Assembly (NCBI GenBank): GCA_027486755.1
Contig: JAIXOM010000042.1
Coordinates: forward strand, 1-56,689
Origin: Comamonadaceae bacterium
GTDB lineage: Bacteria > Pseudomonadota > Gammaproteobacteria > Burkholderiales > Burkholderiaceae_C
Length of the DNA: 56,689 nucleotides
Direction: 5' to 3'
The position numbers were made by a program, and so were the translations under genes. Under the pieces are notes generated by a model. It searched no databases, had not been told where the DNA came from, and saw only the letters and a list, made by a program, of their open reading frames with translations. Below, one piece after another: positions 16,131 to 24,074 of the stretch. Positions within the stretch are counted from its first letter, which is position 1, and each line of letters starts with the position of its first letter.

Positions 16131-16739
16131 GTGAAAAAAATCCTCGACGAACTGGCCGTTCAGCGTTGGGACGACCACCGCTACTACCACCACAGCCGCA
16201 TCAACCAGAGCCTGCATCTGCTCAGCGCCTGCAGCTTTCTGGTGGCCTACGCCCTCTTGTTTGTCGATCCGGCCTGGGCCGCCATCGTCGCCTGGTGCGT
16301 GTCCATGGTCAGCCGTCAGGTGGGGCACTTTTTCTTTGAACCGCGCGGCTATGACGAGGTCAATCAGGCCACCGACGCGTACAAGGAAGACATCAAGGTC
16401 GGCTACAACATCCGCCGCAAGATCGTTCTCATGGGCGCCTGGGTGCTGATTCCTGGCGTGCTGTGGTTCGAGCCCTCGGTTTTCGGCTTGATCGAAGCGT
16501 CCAGCACCCGCCTCGAATATCTGCATGATGTGGGCATGGCCTGGTTTGCTTTGGGTGTGGCCGGCTTGCTATTACGGGTAGTCCAGCTTTGGTGGCAGCA
16601 GAATTTGGTGACCGGTTTGACCTGGGCTCTGAAGATTATCACTGACCCCTTCCATGACATCGCGCTGTATTACAAGGCGCCGCTGTACTTGCTGCGCGGC
16701 CAGATGATCGACCCGATGGACCACGCTCGCAAGCACTGA
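16131..16739 (+). CDS. Mpo1/DUF962-like integral membrane protein
   Basis: The 202-residue protein has four to five hydrophobic segments. Near residue 19 it reads YYHHSRINQSLHLLSACSF, and near residue 62 SRQVGHFFFEPRGYDE. This matches the DUF962/Mpo1 pattern (Y..H..N...H and Q..GH..fE), whose histidines bind iron in the yeast fatty-acid alpha-dioxygenase Mpo1. By family it could oxidise 2-hydroxy fatty acids or otherwise act on acyl chains; this bacterial member is longer at the C-terminus and its activity is unknown. The start is GTG with AAGGAG five bases before it. Its place between glycosyltransferase and decarboxylase genes fits lipid metabolism. Confidence 0.65.
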   Translation: MKKILDELAVQRWDDHRYYHHSRINQSLHLLSACSFLVAYALLFVDPAWAAIVAWCVSMVSRQVGHFFFEPRGYDEVNQATDAYKEDIKVGYNIRRKIVLMGAWVLIPGVLWFEPSVFGLIEASSTRLEYLHDVGMAWFALGVAGLLLRVVQLWWQQNLVTGLTWALKIITDPFHDIALYYKAPLYLLRGQMIDPMDHARKH

Positions 16740-16826
16740 GCGGTTCAGGTTCAGCGTCCGCTTGAGGCGGCTGCGCTTTGGGCTCGTACGGGATGAATGA
16801 CATCCCGCCGAGCCCGCCAGGGCCGC

Positions 16827-18479
16827 TCAAGCGTTTCGGCGCGACAGCATTTCTCGCAGGATGGAGCGCTTGATGGACTTGTTGCTGAGCTCGGGGTCGC
16901 CATGCCACCAGCCGTCCTCGCGCATCTTGCGGCCGGCTTGCACAAAGCGATGAGCGACGGCCTCAAAGTGTGCGTCGTCATAGTTCAGACTGAAGATCAG
17001 TCGGCCCGAGCCCACCCAGCTCAAGCCCAGCCCCTGCTGCCTAAGGTAGAACTGGAACATCCAGTTGTAGCGCGAAGGCTCGGTGAACAAAACCGTCCAG
17101 ATGGTCGACAGATTGGCCATGCGCACTGGCAGATTGGCCTGCTGCAGCATGTCATTGAGGCGCTGCGCCCGCTGGTTCCAGCGTGCGTCAAGCCCGTCGT
17201 AGAGGGCCTGAACTTCAGGCGTCTTGAGGCGGCGCAAGAAGGCATTCATCGCACCCATCACATAGGGGTGGGCGTTGAAGGTGCCGCGGGCAAAGCAGAT
17301 GTCGGCGGGGCGCTCTTCGCGAAAGCGCTTCATCCATGCGCTGCTGCCGCAGACCACGCCCACCGGCAGCCCGCCTCCCAGCGTTTTGCCATAGGTCACC
17401 ATGTCAGCCTGAACCCCAAAGTAGGCCTGAGCGCCGCCGGGCGCCAGTCTAAAGCCGACGAAGACCTCGTCGAAGATCAAGGCAATCTTGCGCTCCGTGC
17501 AGACCTGGCGCAACTTTTCGAGCCACTGCGTGTAGGCGCTGCGGTCGAACTGCGCGCGCCGGCTGCTGTCGACCAGCGAGGAGTCGCCTGGTGCGCCGGC
17601 GTTGGGGTGCAGGGCTTGCAGCGGGTTGATCAGCACACAGGCGATATCGCGCCGGCTGCGCAGCACCTGCAGGCTGCGCTCGCTCATGTCAGCCAGCGTA
17701 TAGGTCTTGCCGGGCGGCAGGGGATTGCCGGGGCCAGGCTGAACATCTTCCCACCAGCCGTGATAAGCCCCCGCAAAGCGCACCAGATGCGAGCGCCCGG
17801 TGTGATAGCGGGCCAGGCGAACCGCCTGCATGACAGCCTCGGTACCCGACATGTGAAACGTGACCTGGTCGAGCCCGGAGATTTCCTGCAGCGCCTTGAC
17901 GTTGTCGAGTACGCAGGGGTGGTAGGCGCCGAGCACCGGTCCGAGCTCGCGCACCATGGCCATGCCTTCATCGATGCACTGCTTGTAAAAGTCATAGCCC
18001 ATCAGGTTGACGCCGTAGGAGCCGGTGAGGTCGTAGAAGGTATTGCCATCGAGGTCTTGCACGAACACATCGTGGCTCGACTGCAGGAAGCTGCCGATGC
18101 GCAGGTGCTCGCGCAGATAGGGGCTGTACTGGTAGGGCACGCGGTAGCTGCCGGTAAATTGCAGGTCAGGCAGGTAAGGCCGGGCCTGGCTGCTCGCGTC
18201 GGCCGTCTTTGCAAAGCGATGTGCGAAGTCGGCGCACAAGGCTGCAAAGCCCGCCCGCCTTTGGGCCACCACCTGCGCACTGGCTCCGTCGGAATTAAAG
18301 AACCTGTCCTCGTCGTAGGCGTAGCCCGGGATCAGCGAGGCCACCCGTTTGGCCAGCCGCGAATGGCCGGCCAGCGAGCGGTGCTTGGCCCGCGACAACT
18401 CCAGACGCCGCTGGGTCTTAGGCAGCAACCACGCCATCAGGCCGAGGGCGGCCGCGGACATCAGCAATTGTTCGTTCAT
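16827..18479 (-). CDS. Membrane-anchored class-III aminotransferase, glutamate-1-semialdehyde aminomutase-like
   Basis: The 550-residue PLP enzyme is about 120 residues longer than glutamate-1-semialdehyde aminomutase at the N-terminus. That extension begins with a hydrophobic segment (LLMSAAALGLMAWLLP), so the enzyme is probably tethered to the membrane. The catalytic fold shows MSGTEAVMQAVRLAR (phosphate/cofactor), AGAYHGWWED, LIFDEVFVGFR and the PLP lysine in TYGKTLGGGLPVGVV. Haem synthesis is unlikely given the anchor and the neighbours; I infer an amino-transfer or 1,2-amino shift on a lipid or lipid precursor. It is divergent from the phosphatidylserine decarboxylase gene with only 56 bases between them, which suggests joint control. 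Confidence 0.8.
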   Translation of the reverse strand: MNEQLLMSAAALGLMAWLLPKTQRRLELSRAKHRSLAGHSRLAKRVASLIPGYAYDEDRFFNSDGASAQVVAQRRAGFAALCADFAHRFAKTADASSQARPYLPDLQFTGSYRVPYQYSPYLREHLRIGSFLQSSHDVFVQDLDGNTFYDLTGSYGVNLMGYDFYKQCIDEGMAMVRELGPVLGAYHPCVLDNVKALQEISGLDQVTFHMSGTEAVMQAVRLARYHTGRSHLVRFAGAYHGWWEDVQPGPGNPLPPGKTYTLADMSERSLQVLRSRRDIACVLINPLQALHPNAGAPGDSSLVDSSRRAQFDRSAYTQWLEKLRQVCTERKIALIFDEVFVGFRLAPGGAQAYFGVQADMVTYGKTLGGGLPVGVVCGSSAWMKRFREERPADICFARGTFNAHPYVMGAMNAFLRRLKTPEVQALYDGLDARWNQRAQRLNDMLQQANLPVRMANLSTIWTVLFTEPSRYNWMFQFYLRQQGLGLSWVGSGRLIFSLNYDDAHFEAVAHRFVQAGRKMREDGWWHGDPELSNKSIKRSILREMLSRRNA

Positions 18480-18535
18480 GCAGAGCTTTCTGAATCTGGT
18501 AAACCTCGTGTGTAAGCTTTAAATTTGAAAACTTG

Positions 18536-19411
18536 ATGAAACCCACATTCCTTCGCCGCCTCTTCTTGCAGGAAGACCTCAACTTCCTTTTGACCAATCG
18601 GGTGCCACGGCAACTGCTAACCCGCTTCATGGGCCGGTTCAGCAAAATCCAAAACCCCTGGGTATGCCGTGCATCGATTGCGGTCTGGCGCCTTTTTACC
18701 GATCTCGATCTGAGCGATGCCAAGAAGCAGCGCTTTGTCAGCCTGCACGATTGCTTTACCCGCGAGCTGGTAGCTGGCGCCCGCAGCATCGATGAGCGAG
18801 CGCCGATATTGAGCAGCCCCAGCGACGCCATCGTGGGTGCCTGCGGCCGCATTGAGGGCGACACACTGATCCAGGCCAAGGGGCTGAGCTACCGCTTGCA
18901 GGAGCTGTGCGGCCCGACGCAAGATGTGCAGCCCTTTCTCAACGGCTCTTATGTCACATTGCGGCTGACTTCGGCCATGTACCACCGCTTTCATGCACCG
19001 CATGACGGTCACATCGACCATGTGACTTACATCAGCGGGGATACCTGGAATGTCAACCCGATTGCGCTGGCGCGTATCGAAAAACTGTTCTGTCGCAATG
19101 AGCGCGCGGTGATCCGCATGCGGGTGAGCCCCGCGCAGCACCCTATCGCCTTGGTGCCGGTGGCGGCGATCCTGGTGGCCAGCATCCGGCTTCACTGCCT
19201 CAATGTGCTGCTGCATCTGCGCTTTAAGGGCCCCAATGAAATGCCGGTCTCGGCCGATTGCCGCAAGGGGCAGGAACTGGGCTGGTTTGAGCATGGCTCG
19301 ACCATCATCGTGCTGGTGCCCGCGGGCTTTCGCCTGGCCGATGGCATAGCCCCTGGCCGAGCCATACGCATGGGCCAGGCCCTGATGGAGCTGCCGCCTG
19401 CGCCGCTCTAG
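18536..19411 (+). CDS. psd: Phosphatidylserine decarboxylase
   Basis: The 291-residue pyruvoyl enzyme would decarboxylate phosphatidylserine to phosphatidylethanolamine at the membrane. FTRELVAGARSID is the family FxRxLKxGARPID-type block near residue 84. YHRFHAPHDGHI holds the conserved catalytic histidines, and WFEHGSTIIVLVP contains the G-S-T autocleavage site near residue 255 that yields the pyruvoyl group. Length agrees with the proteobacterial type. A TTG precedes the ATG in frame at 18533; ATG is used. It is probably a second, condition-specific copy: its neighbours are lipid-remodelling genes and an aminotransferase, not the pssA or mscS genes often found with housekeeping psd. It may use an unusual amino-lipid. 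Confidence 0.85.
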   Translation: MKPTFLRRLFLQEDLNFLLTNRVPRQLLTRFMGRFSKIQNPWVCRASIAVWRLFTDLDLSDAKKQRFVSLHDCFTRELVAGARSIDERAPILSSPSDAIVGACGRIEGDTLIQAKGLSYRLQELCGPTQDVQPFLNGSYVTLRLTSAMYHRFHAPHDGHIDHVTYISGDTWNVNPIALARIEKLFCRNERAVIRMRVSPAQHPIALVPVAAILVASIRLHCLNVLLHLRFKGPNEMPVSADCRKGQELGWFEHGSTIIVLVPAGFRLADGIAPGRAIRMGQALMELPPAPL

Positions 19412-19427
19412 CCCTTGGCGCCCCGCC

Positions 19428-19445
19428 CTGTCATCAGCTTTTCAT
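19428..19445 (+). promoter_or_regulatory. Candidate Pho box before phytase-like esterase
   Basis: The plus strand reads CTGTCAT CAGC TTTTCAT: the first half is a perfect consensus repeat, the second has two differences. It ends 63 bases before the ATG at 19509, a suitable distance for a PhoB-activated promoter. Confidence 0.5.
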
Positions 19446-19508
19446 GGGTCCTGATTAGCCTGCGGAGGTCAACAACTCCATTGGGCGCAGACCCCTGCGC
19501 ATCACTCT

Positions 19509-20870
19509 ATGACACATCCCGCCAAATCCCTCATCACCTTCGCCCTGTGCAGTGCCTGCATCGCCACCGGCCTGCCTGTTTCTGCGCAGAACGCCTATCC
19601 GGCCACGCTGGCCGGTCACGCGTTCATACCTGCAGCAACTTTCATCCCTGCGCCTGCCGACGCGCCCAAGGATCTTCAGATCAGCGGCAAATTTACCACT
19701 GCCCAGCGCGTTGAAAAGCTCGGCTCGGTCGAAGGAACGTCGGCCGGCCGGCCCACCGGCGTGTTCCTGCCCTTCAAAGGTCAGCCTATTCAGGGTCACT
19801 CGGGCATCAAGCGCATGGCCGACGGCAGCTACTGGCTGCTGACGGACAACGGTGCGGGCTCCAAGGCCAACTCCCCCGACTTCATGCTCTACCTCAATCA
19901 GTATGCGGTGGACTTCAAGGCTGGAAGCTTCAAGCGCATCCGCACCATCTTCCTGCATGACCCGGACAAAAAGATCCCCTTTCGCATCGTTCAAGAAGGA
20001 ACAGCCAAGCGCTATCTGACCGGCTCAGACCTGGATACCGAAAGCTTCCAGTTTGCCGGCGGGGCGCTCTGGATTGGTGACGAACTTGGCCCCTTCTTGG
20101 TCAAGGCCGACCTCAACGGCAAGGTGCTTGCGGTCTTTGAAACCCAGGTCGATGGCAAGGTGGTGCGCTCGCCCGATCATCCGGCGGTAACGACGCCCGC
20201 TACGCCGGATCAGACCGTCAAGTTTCAGGTACGCCGTTCCAGGGGCTACGAGGGCATGGCCGCCTCGAAAGACGGCAGCAAGCTCTACGCCTTGCTGGAG
20301 GGCCCGCTTTGGAGCGAGGCCACCCAGTCCTATGAGGCGGTGGACGGCAAGCAATACCTGCGGGTCTTGGAGTTCGACGTCAAAGCCGAGAAGTGGACTG
20401 GCCGCCATTGGAAATACATGCTGGAGGCCAACCACCACGCGATTGGCGACTTCAACATGATCGACGAGACGACCGGTCTGATCATCGAGCGCGACAACGG
20501 CGAAGGCACCCCCGACCGGGCTTGCCCGGAAGGCGCACGGCGCAGCGACTGCTTTCATGACCTGCCCAAGTTCAAGCGGGTCTACAAGGTTGAACTGAGC
20601 GAAGCCAACGCTGGCGCAGCGCTGCGCAAAATCGCCTACATCGACCTGCTCGACATCGCCGACCCCCAGAAGCTGGCGCGCAAACCGCTGGTCAATGGCA
20701 AGTTGAGCTTTCCCTTCTTCACTATTGAAAATGTCGATGTGGTCGACGCCACCCACATCGTGGTGGGCAACGACAACAACCTGCCGTTTTCCAGCAGCCG
20801 CGAGCCCAACAAGGCCGACGACAACGAGCTGATCCTGCTCGAGGTGGGCGAGTTCTTGCGGGCCCGCTGA
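19509..20870 (+). CDS. Exported esterase-like phytase-domain protein (PF13449 type)
   Basis: The 453-residue protein has a signal peptide (cleavage likely after PVSAQ near residue 26). It then has blocks of the esterase-like activity of phytase family: SGIKRMADGSYWLLTDNGAG, RGYEGMAASKDGSKLYALLE, HAIGDFNMID and NGEGTPDRACPEG. Members of this family are periplasmic beta-propeller proteins linked to phosphoester hydrolysis, often calcium dependent. The family residues are intact and the length is normal. A Pho-box-like site upstream supports a phosphate-scavenging role: releasing phosphate from organic esters outside the cytoplasm. The substrate is not determined by sequence. Confidence 0.82.
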   Translation: MTHPAKSLITFALCSACIATGLPVSAQNAYPATLAGHAFIPAATFIPAPADAPKDLQISGKFTTAQRVEKLGSVEGTSAGRPTGVFLPFKGQPIQGHSGIKRMADGSYWLLTDNGAGSKANSPDFMLYLNQYAVDFKAGSFKRIRTIFLHDPDKKIPFRIVQEGTAKRYLTGSDLDTESFQFAGGALWIGDELGPFLVKADLNGKVLAVFETQVDGKVVRSPDHPAVTTPATPDQTVKFQVRRSRGYEGMAASKDGSKLYALLEGPLWSEATQSYEAVDGKQYLRVLEFDVKAEKWTGRHWKYMLEANHHAIGDFNMIDETTGLIIERDNGEGTPDRACPEGARRSDCFHDLPKFKRVYKVELSEANAGAALRKIAYIDLLDIADPQKLARKPLVNGKLSFPFFTIENVDVVDATHIVVGNDNNLPFSSSREPNKADDNELILLEVGEFLRAR

Positions 20871-20875
20871 AGGTC

Positions 20876-20900
20876 GCCGGCGGTGTTCATCACCGCCGGC
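20876..20900 (+). terminator. Stem-loop after the phytase-like gene
   Basis: GCCGGCGGTG and CACCGCCGGC form a perfect 10-bp stem with a TTCAT loop, starting six bases after the stop. No T-run follows, so it may be a weak intrinsic terminator or an mRNA 3' stabiliser. Confidence 0.6.
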
Positions 20901-20982
20901 CCTGCCCGTTGGCGTGCGGCCGGCGCTGCTGCCTCCAGCGATGAGGGCTCAAGCGCTGGATCAAGCGGGACTCAAGCGGGAC

Positions 20983-21720
20983 TCAAGCCGGCGCATTCAC
21001 GAAGACATTCGACCACTGCGCGTGAAATCCGTTGTCTTGCCGCTGTGGCTTGGGCGCCTGGCCTTGCAGCAGCACCCGCAAGCCGGCTTGCGCGCTGTCG
21101 ATCAGCGGCAGCGATACATGGGGCTGCAGCAGCTGTGCATAGCCGGCCAGGCCCGCGCCGCCCAGGATGATGGCGCGCACGCCTGGGCGCGCCGCGTCCT
21201 GACAGGCTTGGCGCAGACAGCGCAGCGCCATCTCGGGGTCGGCCAGCATTTCGGCGCCGCTGGGCGCTACTGTCTCGATGTGACGCAGTCGCGGGCCGTA
21301 TCCCAGCGACTGCGCCAGGCGTTCGAGCATGGGCTTCCAGCGAACGCCGCCGGTGGCGATGGCAAAGTCGCCATGGGCCGAAGCTTCAATGAAAGAGGCT
21401 TCGGCCAAGCCGGTGACCGGGCAGGCGCTGCATTCGCGCAGCGCAAACAGGCCCGGGTCGCCAAAGCAGCCGATCAGCACCGCCTCAGGTGCTGAAGCGC
21501 CGGTGCGCAGCTGCGCGGCCCAGACTTCGAGCGCGGCATGCGCGGCCACCGCATGGCTGGCTTCGCAGGCAATGTAGGTGGCGCCAAAGGGCGCGGTTTG
21601 GGCATCCAAGCGCATATCCGCCGGTAGCAGCGGCGTGAGCGTCTGCACCAGCCTTTCGGTGGTCGATGTACTGGTGTTGGGGTTGATCAGCAGCAGCCGG
21701 CGCTGCGGTGTGGAGGACAT
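20983..21720 (-). CDS. Asp/Glu/hydantoin racemase-family protein lacking the second cysteine
   Basis: The 245-residue protein has the family start LLINPNTSTSTTERLV and the first catalytic block LIGCFGDPGLFAL with Cys85. In hydantoin and Asp/Glu racemases a second cysteine lies in an LGCAGM-like motif; here that stretch reads LGGAGLAG, with Gly188 in its place. Two-cysteine members racemise; single-cysteine relatives such as arylmalonate decarboxylase do other proton-transfer chemistry. The protein is thus probably not a standard racemase. It is divergent from a Bug-type binding protein, and hydantoinase A and B genes lie 5 kb away, so it may act on amide or hydantoin-like compounds. The assignment to the superfamily is safe; the reaction is not. 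Confidence 0.8.
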   Translation of the reverse strand: MSSTPQRRLLLINPNTSTSTTERLVQTLTPLLPADMRLDAQTAPFGATYIACEASHAVAAHAALEVWAAQLRTGASAPEAVLIGCFGDPGLFALRECSACPVTGLAEASFIEASAHGDFAIATGGVRWKPMLERLAQSLGYGPRLRHIETVAPSGAEMLADPEMALRCLRQACQDAARPGVRAIILGGAGLAGYAQLLQPHVSLPLIDSAQAGLRVLLQGQAPKPQRQDNGFHAQWSNVFVNAPA

Positions 21721-21831
21721 GGTCTATTCCTTTAAGGGCGGGTCTTTGGCAAGCTAGGCGACCCCGGAAGGCGAAGTGTGCAGGATGCGATGGTGCAGCT
21801 CGAACGGTTTTGGGGAATCGTCAAGTTCAGG

Positions 21832-21945
21832 TGCACCGATTTGGCGCGCTGATTTGACAAAAAGCCCTGATATGGTGCATCGTGCGCTTGGTCTGAGCGT
21901 CCTGAGCGGTCAGGCATCTTGGTGGGGCTTGGCATTGTTTGTGCT
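21832..21945 (+). promoter_or_regulatory. Possible NtrC-like site and sigma-54-type promoter
   Basis: TGCACC at 21832-21837, five bases, then GGCGCG at 21843-21848 resembles an NtrC site (TGCACC-N5-GGTGCA) with two differences. Downstream, TTGGCATTGTTTGTGCT (21929-21945) has GG and GC separated by exactly ten bases, as sigma-54 promoters require. Together they would give nitrogen-controlled expression of the binding protein at 22017. Both are pattern matches only. Confidence 0.3.
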
Positions 21946-22016
21946 GAGATTGTCGGCCCGTGTCAAAGCGGCTTGAGGTCCCTCCCAATTTTTACAAGCT
22001 ATCAACTGGAGTCACC

Positions 22017-22994
22017 ATGAAACGTCGTCAACTGCTGGCCGCTGGAACTGCCGCCTTCGCCGCCCCCTGGGTTCATGCCCAAAGTGCTTCCTGGCCCAGC
22101 CGGCCGATCCGCCTGATGGTGCAATACCCCCCCGGCGGCCTGGTCGATACCGTCGCCCGCCTGATGGCGCCGCACCTGTCTCAGGCCCTGGGCCAAACCG
22201 TGGTGGTTGACAACAAGCCGGGCGCCGGCGGTCTGGTCGGCACCGACCTGGCCTCCAAGCAGCCGGCCGACGGCCATACCCTGCTGGTCAGCCACGCCTC
22301 TGTGCACATCTACGCCACTGCCACCCGCAGCACCATGCCTTTTGACCCGGTGGGTGACTTCACCCACATGGGCATGCTGGTGGAGGCGCCCATGCTGCTG
22401 CTGGTGCGGGCGCAGTCGCCCTTCCAGACCATGGCCCAGTACATGGCCGCCGCCAGGACACGCCCGATCCGCTACGGCTCTTCGGGCATAGGCTCGGCCA
22501 ACCACCTGTATGGCGAGATGCTCAAGATCGAAGGCCCGGCACCCGAGCATGACCATGTGCCCTACCAGGGCAGCGCGCCGGCCATGCAGGACCTGATGGG
22601 CGGTCAGATCGACAGCCTGTTCGACCCAATCACCACCAACACCGCCCAGCTCAAGGGCGGCACGCTGCGCGCGCTGGCCATTTCTACGCCGGCCCGCTTG
22701 CCTGCCTTCCCCAATATCCCAACCTTTGCCGAGGTGGGCTTCCCCTCGCTGACCGGCTCGCAGTGGCTGGGCCTGTCGGGTCCCAAGAACATGCCGGCGC
22801 CCATCGTGCAAAGGCTGACGGCCCTGATCCCCGAGATCATGAGCAAGCCCGATATCATGGGGCGCCTGGAAGAGCTGCAGACGCTGCCGCGCAGGACCCC
22901 GGTGGTCGGCGACGAATTCGTCAAACTCATCCGCGCGCAAATCTCCACCTGGACGGCGGTGGCCAAGAAGGCCAAGGTCGAGGTGATCGCTTAA
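22017..22994 (+). CDS. Bug-family periplasmic binding protein (tripartite tricarboxylate type)
   Basis: The 325-residue exported solute receptor has the signal MKRRQLLAAGTAAFAAPWVHAQ. The family blocks are RPIRLMVQYPPGGLVDTVARL, VVDNKPGAGGLVGTDLASKQ, and PYQGSAPAMQDLMGGQIDSLFDP. Bug proteins bind carboxylates, amino acids or amides in the periplasm; many in Burkholderiales are orphans without TctAB permease genes, as here. The start at 22017 is supported by CTGGAG eight bases upstream; the open frame back to 21960 has no signal-peptide logic. The divergent racemase-like gene suggests a shared substrate. Confidence 0.9.
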   Translation: MKRRQLLAAGTAAFAAPWVHAQSASWPSRPIRLMVQYPPGGLVDTVARLMAPHLSQALGQTVVVDNKPGAGGLVGTDLASKQPADGHTLLVSHASVHIYATATRSTMPFDPVGDFTHMGMLVEAPMLLLVRAQSPFQTMAQYMAAARTRPIRYGSSGIGSANHLYGEMLKIEGPAPEHDHVPYQGSAPAMQDLMGGQIDSLFDPITTNTAQLKGGTLRALAISTPARLPAFPNIPTFAEVGFPSLTGSQWLGLSGPKNMPAPIVQRLTALIPEIMSKPDIMGRLEELQTLPRRTPVVGDEFVKLIRAQISTWTAVAKKAKVEVIA

Positions 22995-23020
22995 ACCCTG
23001 CGTGCCCTTGCTGCTGCGTC

Positions 23021-23040
23021 GGGCCACCTTGCGGTGGCCC
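23021..23040 (+). terminator. Stem-loop after the Bug receptor gene
   Basis: GGGCCACC-TTGC-GGTGGCCC is a perfect 8-bp hairpin 27 bases after the receptor stop, followed by a moderately T-rich stretch. It contains the GTG at 23034 that could otherwise start the next frame, which argues for the later ATG at 23091. Confidence 0.6.
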
Positions 23041-23090
23041 GATTCATTTGCAAGGCCGCCGCAACGGCCGCAGTGCCTACGGACCCGGAC

Positions 23091-23732
23091 ATGACCGAAG
23101 TCGATTTCGAACAACTGGCCAGCTACCCCCGCTACAAACTCATGGCCAGCCTGATCGTGCCCAGGCCGATTGCACTGGTCACCACTTTGGGCGCCAACGG
23201 CGTGGCCAATGCCGCGCCGTTTTCCATGTTCAACATGGTCGGCGAAGACCCGCCCATCTTGATGATCAGCATCAACCGACTGGCCGATGGCAAGCTCAAG
23301 GACACCGCCGCCAACATCTTGCACAACGGCGAGTTTGTGGTGCACATGTCTGACGAGCCGATGGCGCAGAAGATGCACGACTGCGGCGAGGCCTTCCCGT
23401 CAGATGTAAGCGAGCTGAGCAAGGTGGGCCTGACGCCGGTGCCTGCGCACTGCGTGGCCCCGCCGCGCATCGCCGAGTCGCCGGTGGCGTTTGAATGCGT
23501 GCTGCACGAAAAGCTCGAAACCGAAAGCCGCTACGTCTTCATCGGCCGCATCAAATGGCTGGCTGCCCGCGACGGGCTGATCGACACCCAAGCCTGGCGC
23601 GTCAATCTGCGCGAATACAGCCCCATCGCCCGCTTCGGCGCGAGCTTTTACACCCGCACCCTCGACCGCTTTTCACTGGCCGACGCCCCGCGCGCAGCAG
23701 CGCCTGTGAGCACGTCGATCGACGTGCTGTGA
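23091..23732 (+). CDS. Flavin-reductase-domain (split-barrel) protein
   Basis: The 213-residue FMN-binding split-barrel protein begins YPRYKLMASLIVPRPIALVTTL, the typical N-terminus, followed by ANAAPFSMFNMVGEDPPILMIS and DTAANILHNGEFVVHM. Members reduce flavin with NAD(P)H for a monooxygenase partner or bind FMN as oxidoreductases themselves. This longer group (flavin reductase family with SPVAFECVLHEKLE) is often encoded beside catabolic genes. No monooxygenase is seen next to it. The start is ATG at 23091; the longer reading from GTG at 23034 runs through a terminator hairpin. Confidence 0.82.
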   Translation: MTEVDFEQLASYPRYKLMASLIVPRPIALVTTLGANGVANAAPFSMFNMVGEDPPILMISINRLADGKLKDTAANILHNGEFVVHMSDEPMAQKMHDCGEAFPSDVSELSKVGLTPVPAHCVAPPRIAESPVAFECVLHEKLETESRYVFIGRIKWLAARDGLIDTQAWRVNLREYSPIARFGASFYTRTLDRFSLADAPRAAAPVSTSIDVL

Positions 23733-23741
23733 ATTCTGGGA

Positions 23742-23812
23742 GTGGGAGCGCCGCCCCGGCGCGATAGGGCATTCGATCAGGCGCCGCATCGCCGCGAGGG
23801 CGCGGCTCCCAC
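23742..23812. repeat. REPIN-type repeat, copy 1 (71 bp)
   Basis: The element starts GTGGGAGCGCCGCC and ends GGCGCGGCTCCCAC, so two GTGGGAGC-headed half-repeats face each other around a GATAGGGC...CGCATCG core. This is the layout of REP doublets (REPINs). It shares nearly all bases with the copy at 23864 and closely matches that at 39549. It lies right after a gene, as such repeats usually do. Confidence 0.85.
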
Positions 23813-23863
23813 ACGCGTCACCGCGCCCATACCCACACTCACACCGGCTTTTGAATCCTAGGA

Positions 23864-23934
23864 GTGGGAGCGCCGCCTCGGCGCGATAGGGCATCCGATC
23901 AAACGCCGCATCGCCGCGAGGGCGCGGCTCCCAC
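23864..23934. repeat. REPIN-type repeat, copy 2 (71 bp)
   Basis: Same length and ends as copy 1. It is preceded by ACCGGCTTTTGAATCCTAGGA, which also precedes the half-element at 39666, so the repeated unit includes flanking sequence. A stub of the right half (GCGGCTCCCAC) recurs at 23942-23952. Confidence 0.85.
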
Positions 23935-24074
23935 ACTCATAGCGGCTCCCACACCCATAGTCACACCCACATCCATGCCCACACTTATGCATACACCCAT
24001 ACCCACACCGGGATGCTCCACAATAAGCCAGATGCGCTCGCCATGCGGGCCCGCAACGGCGATGGAGACAGCCT

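Larger units (their letters stand above)
23733..24074. other. Gene-free stretch: REPINs and degenerate CCCATA/CACACC array
   Basis: The 342 bases hold the two REPINs and, at about 23935-24010, a degenerate microsatellite of CCCATA, CACACC and CATACA units. No gene is supported. The array probably arose by slippage together with the REPIN flank, as a purer CCCATA array sits at the equivalent place after 39620. Confidence 0.7.

Noticed and set aside
16797..18515. 572-codon plus-strand frame
   Set aside because: Antisense to the class-III aminotransferase, no recognisable motif.
22002..23378. 458-codon minus-strand frame
   Set aside because: Antisense to the Bug receptor and flavin-reductase genes; His/Gly/Arg-rich shadow composition.
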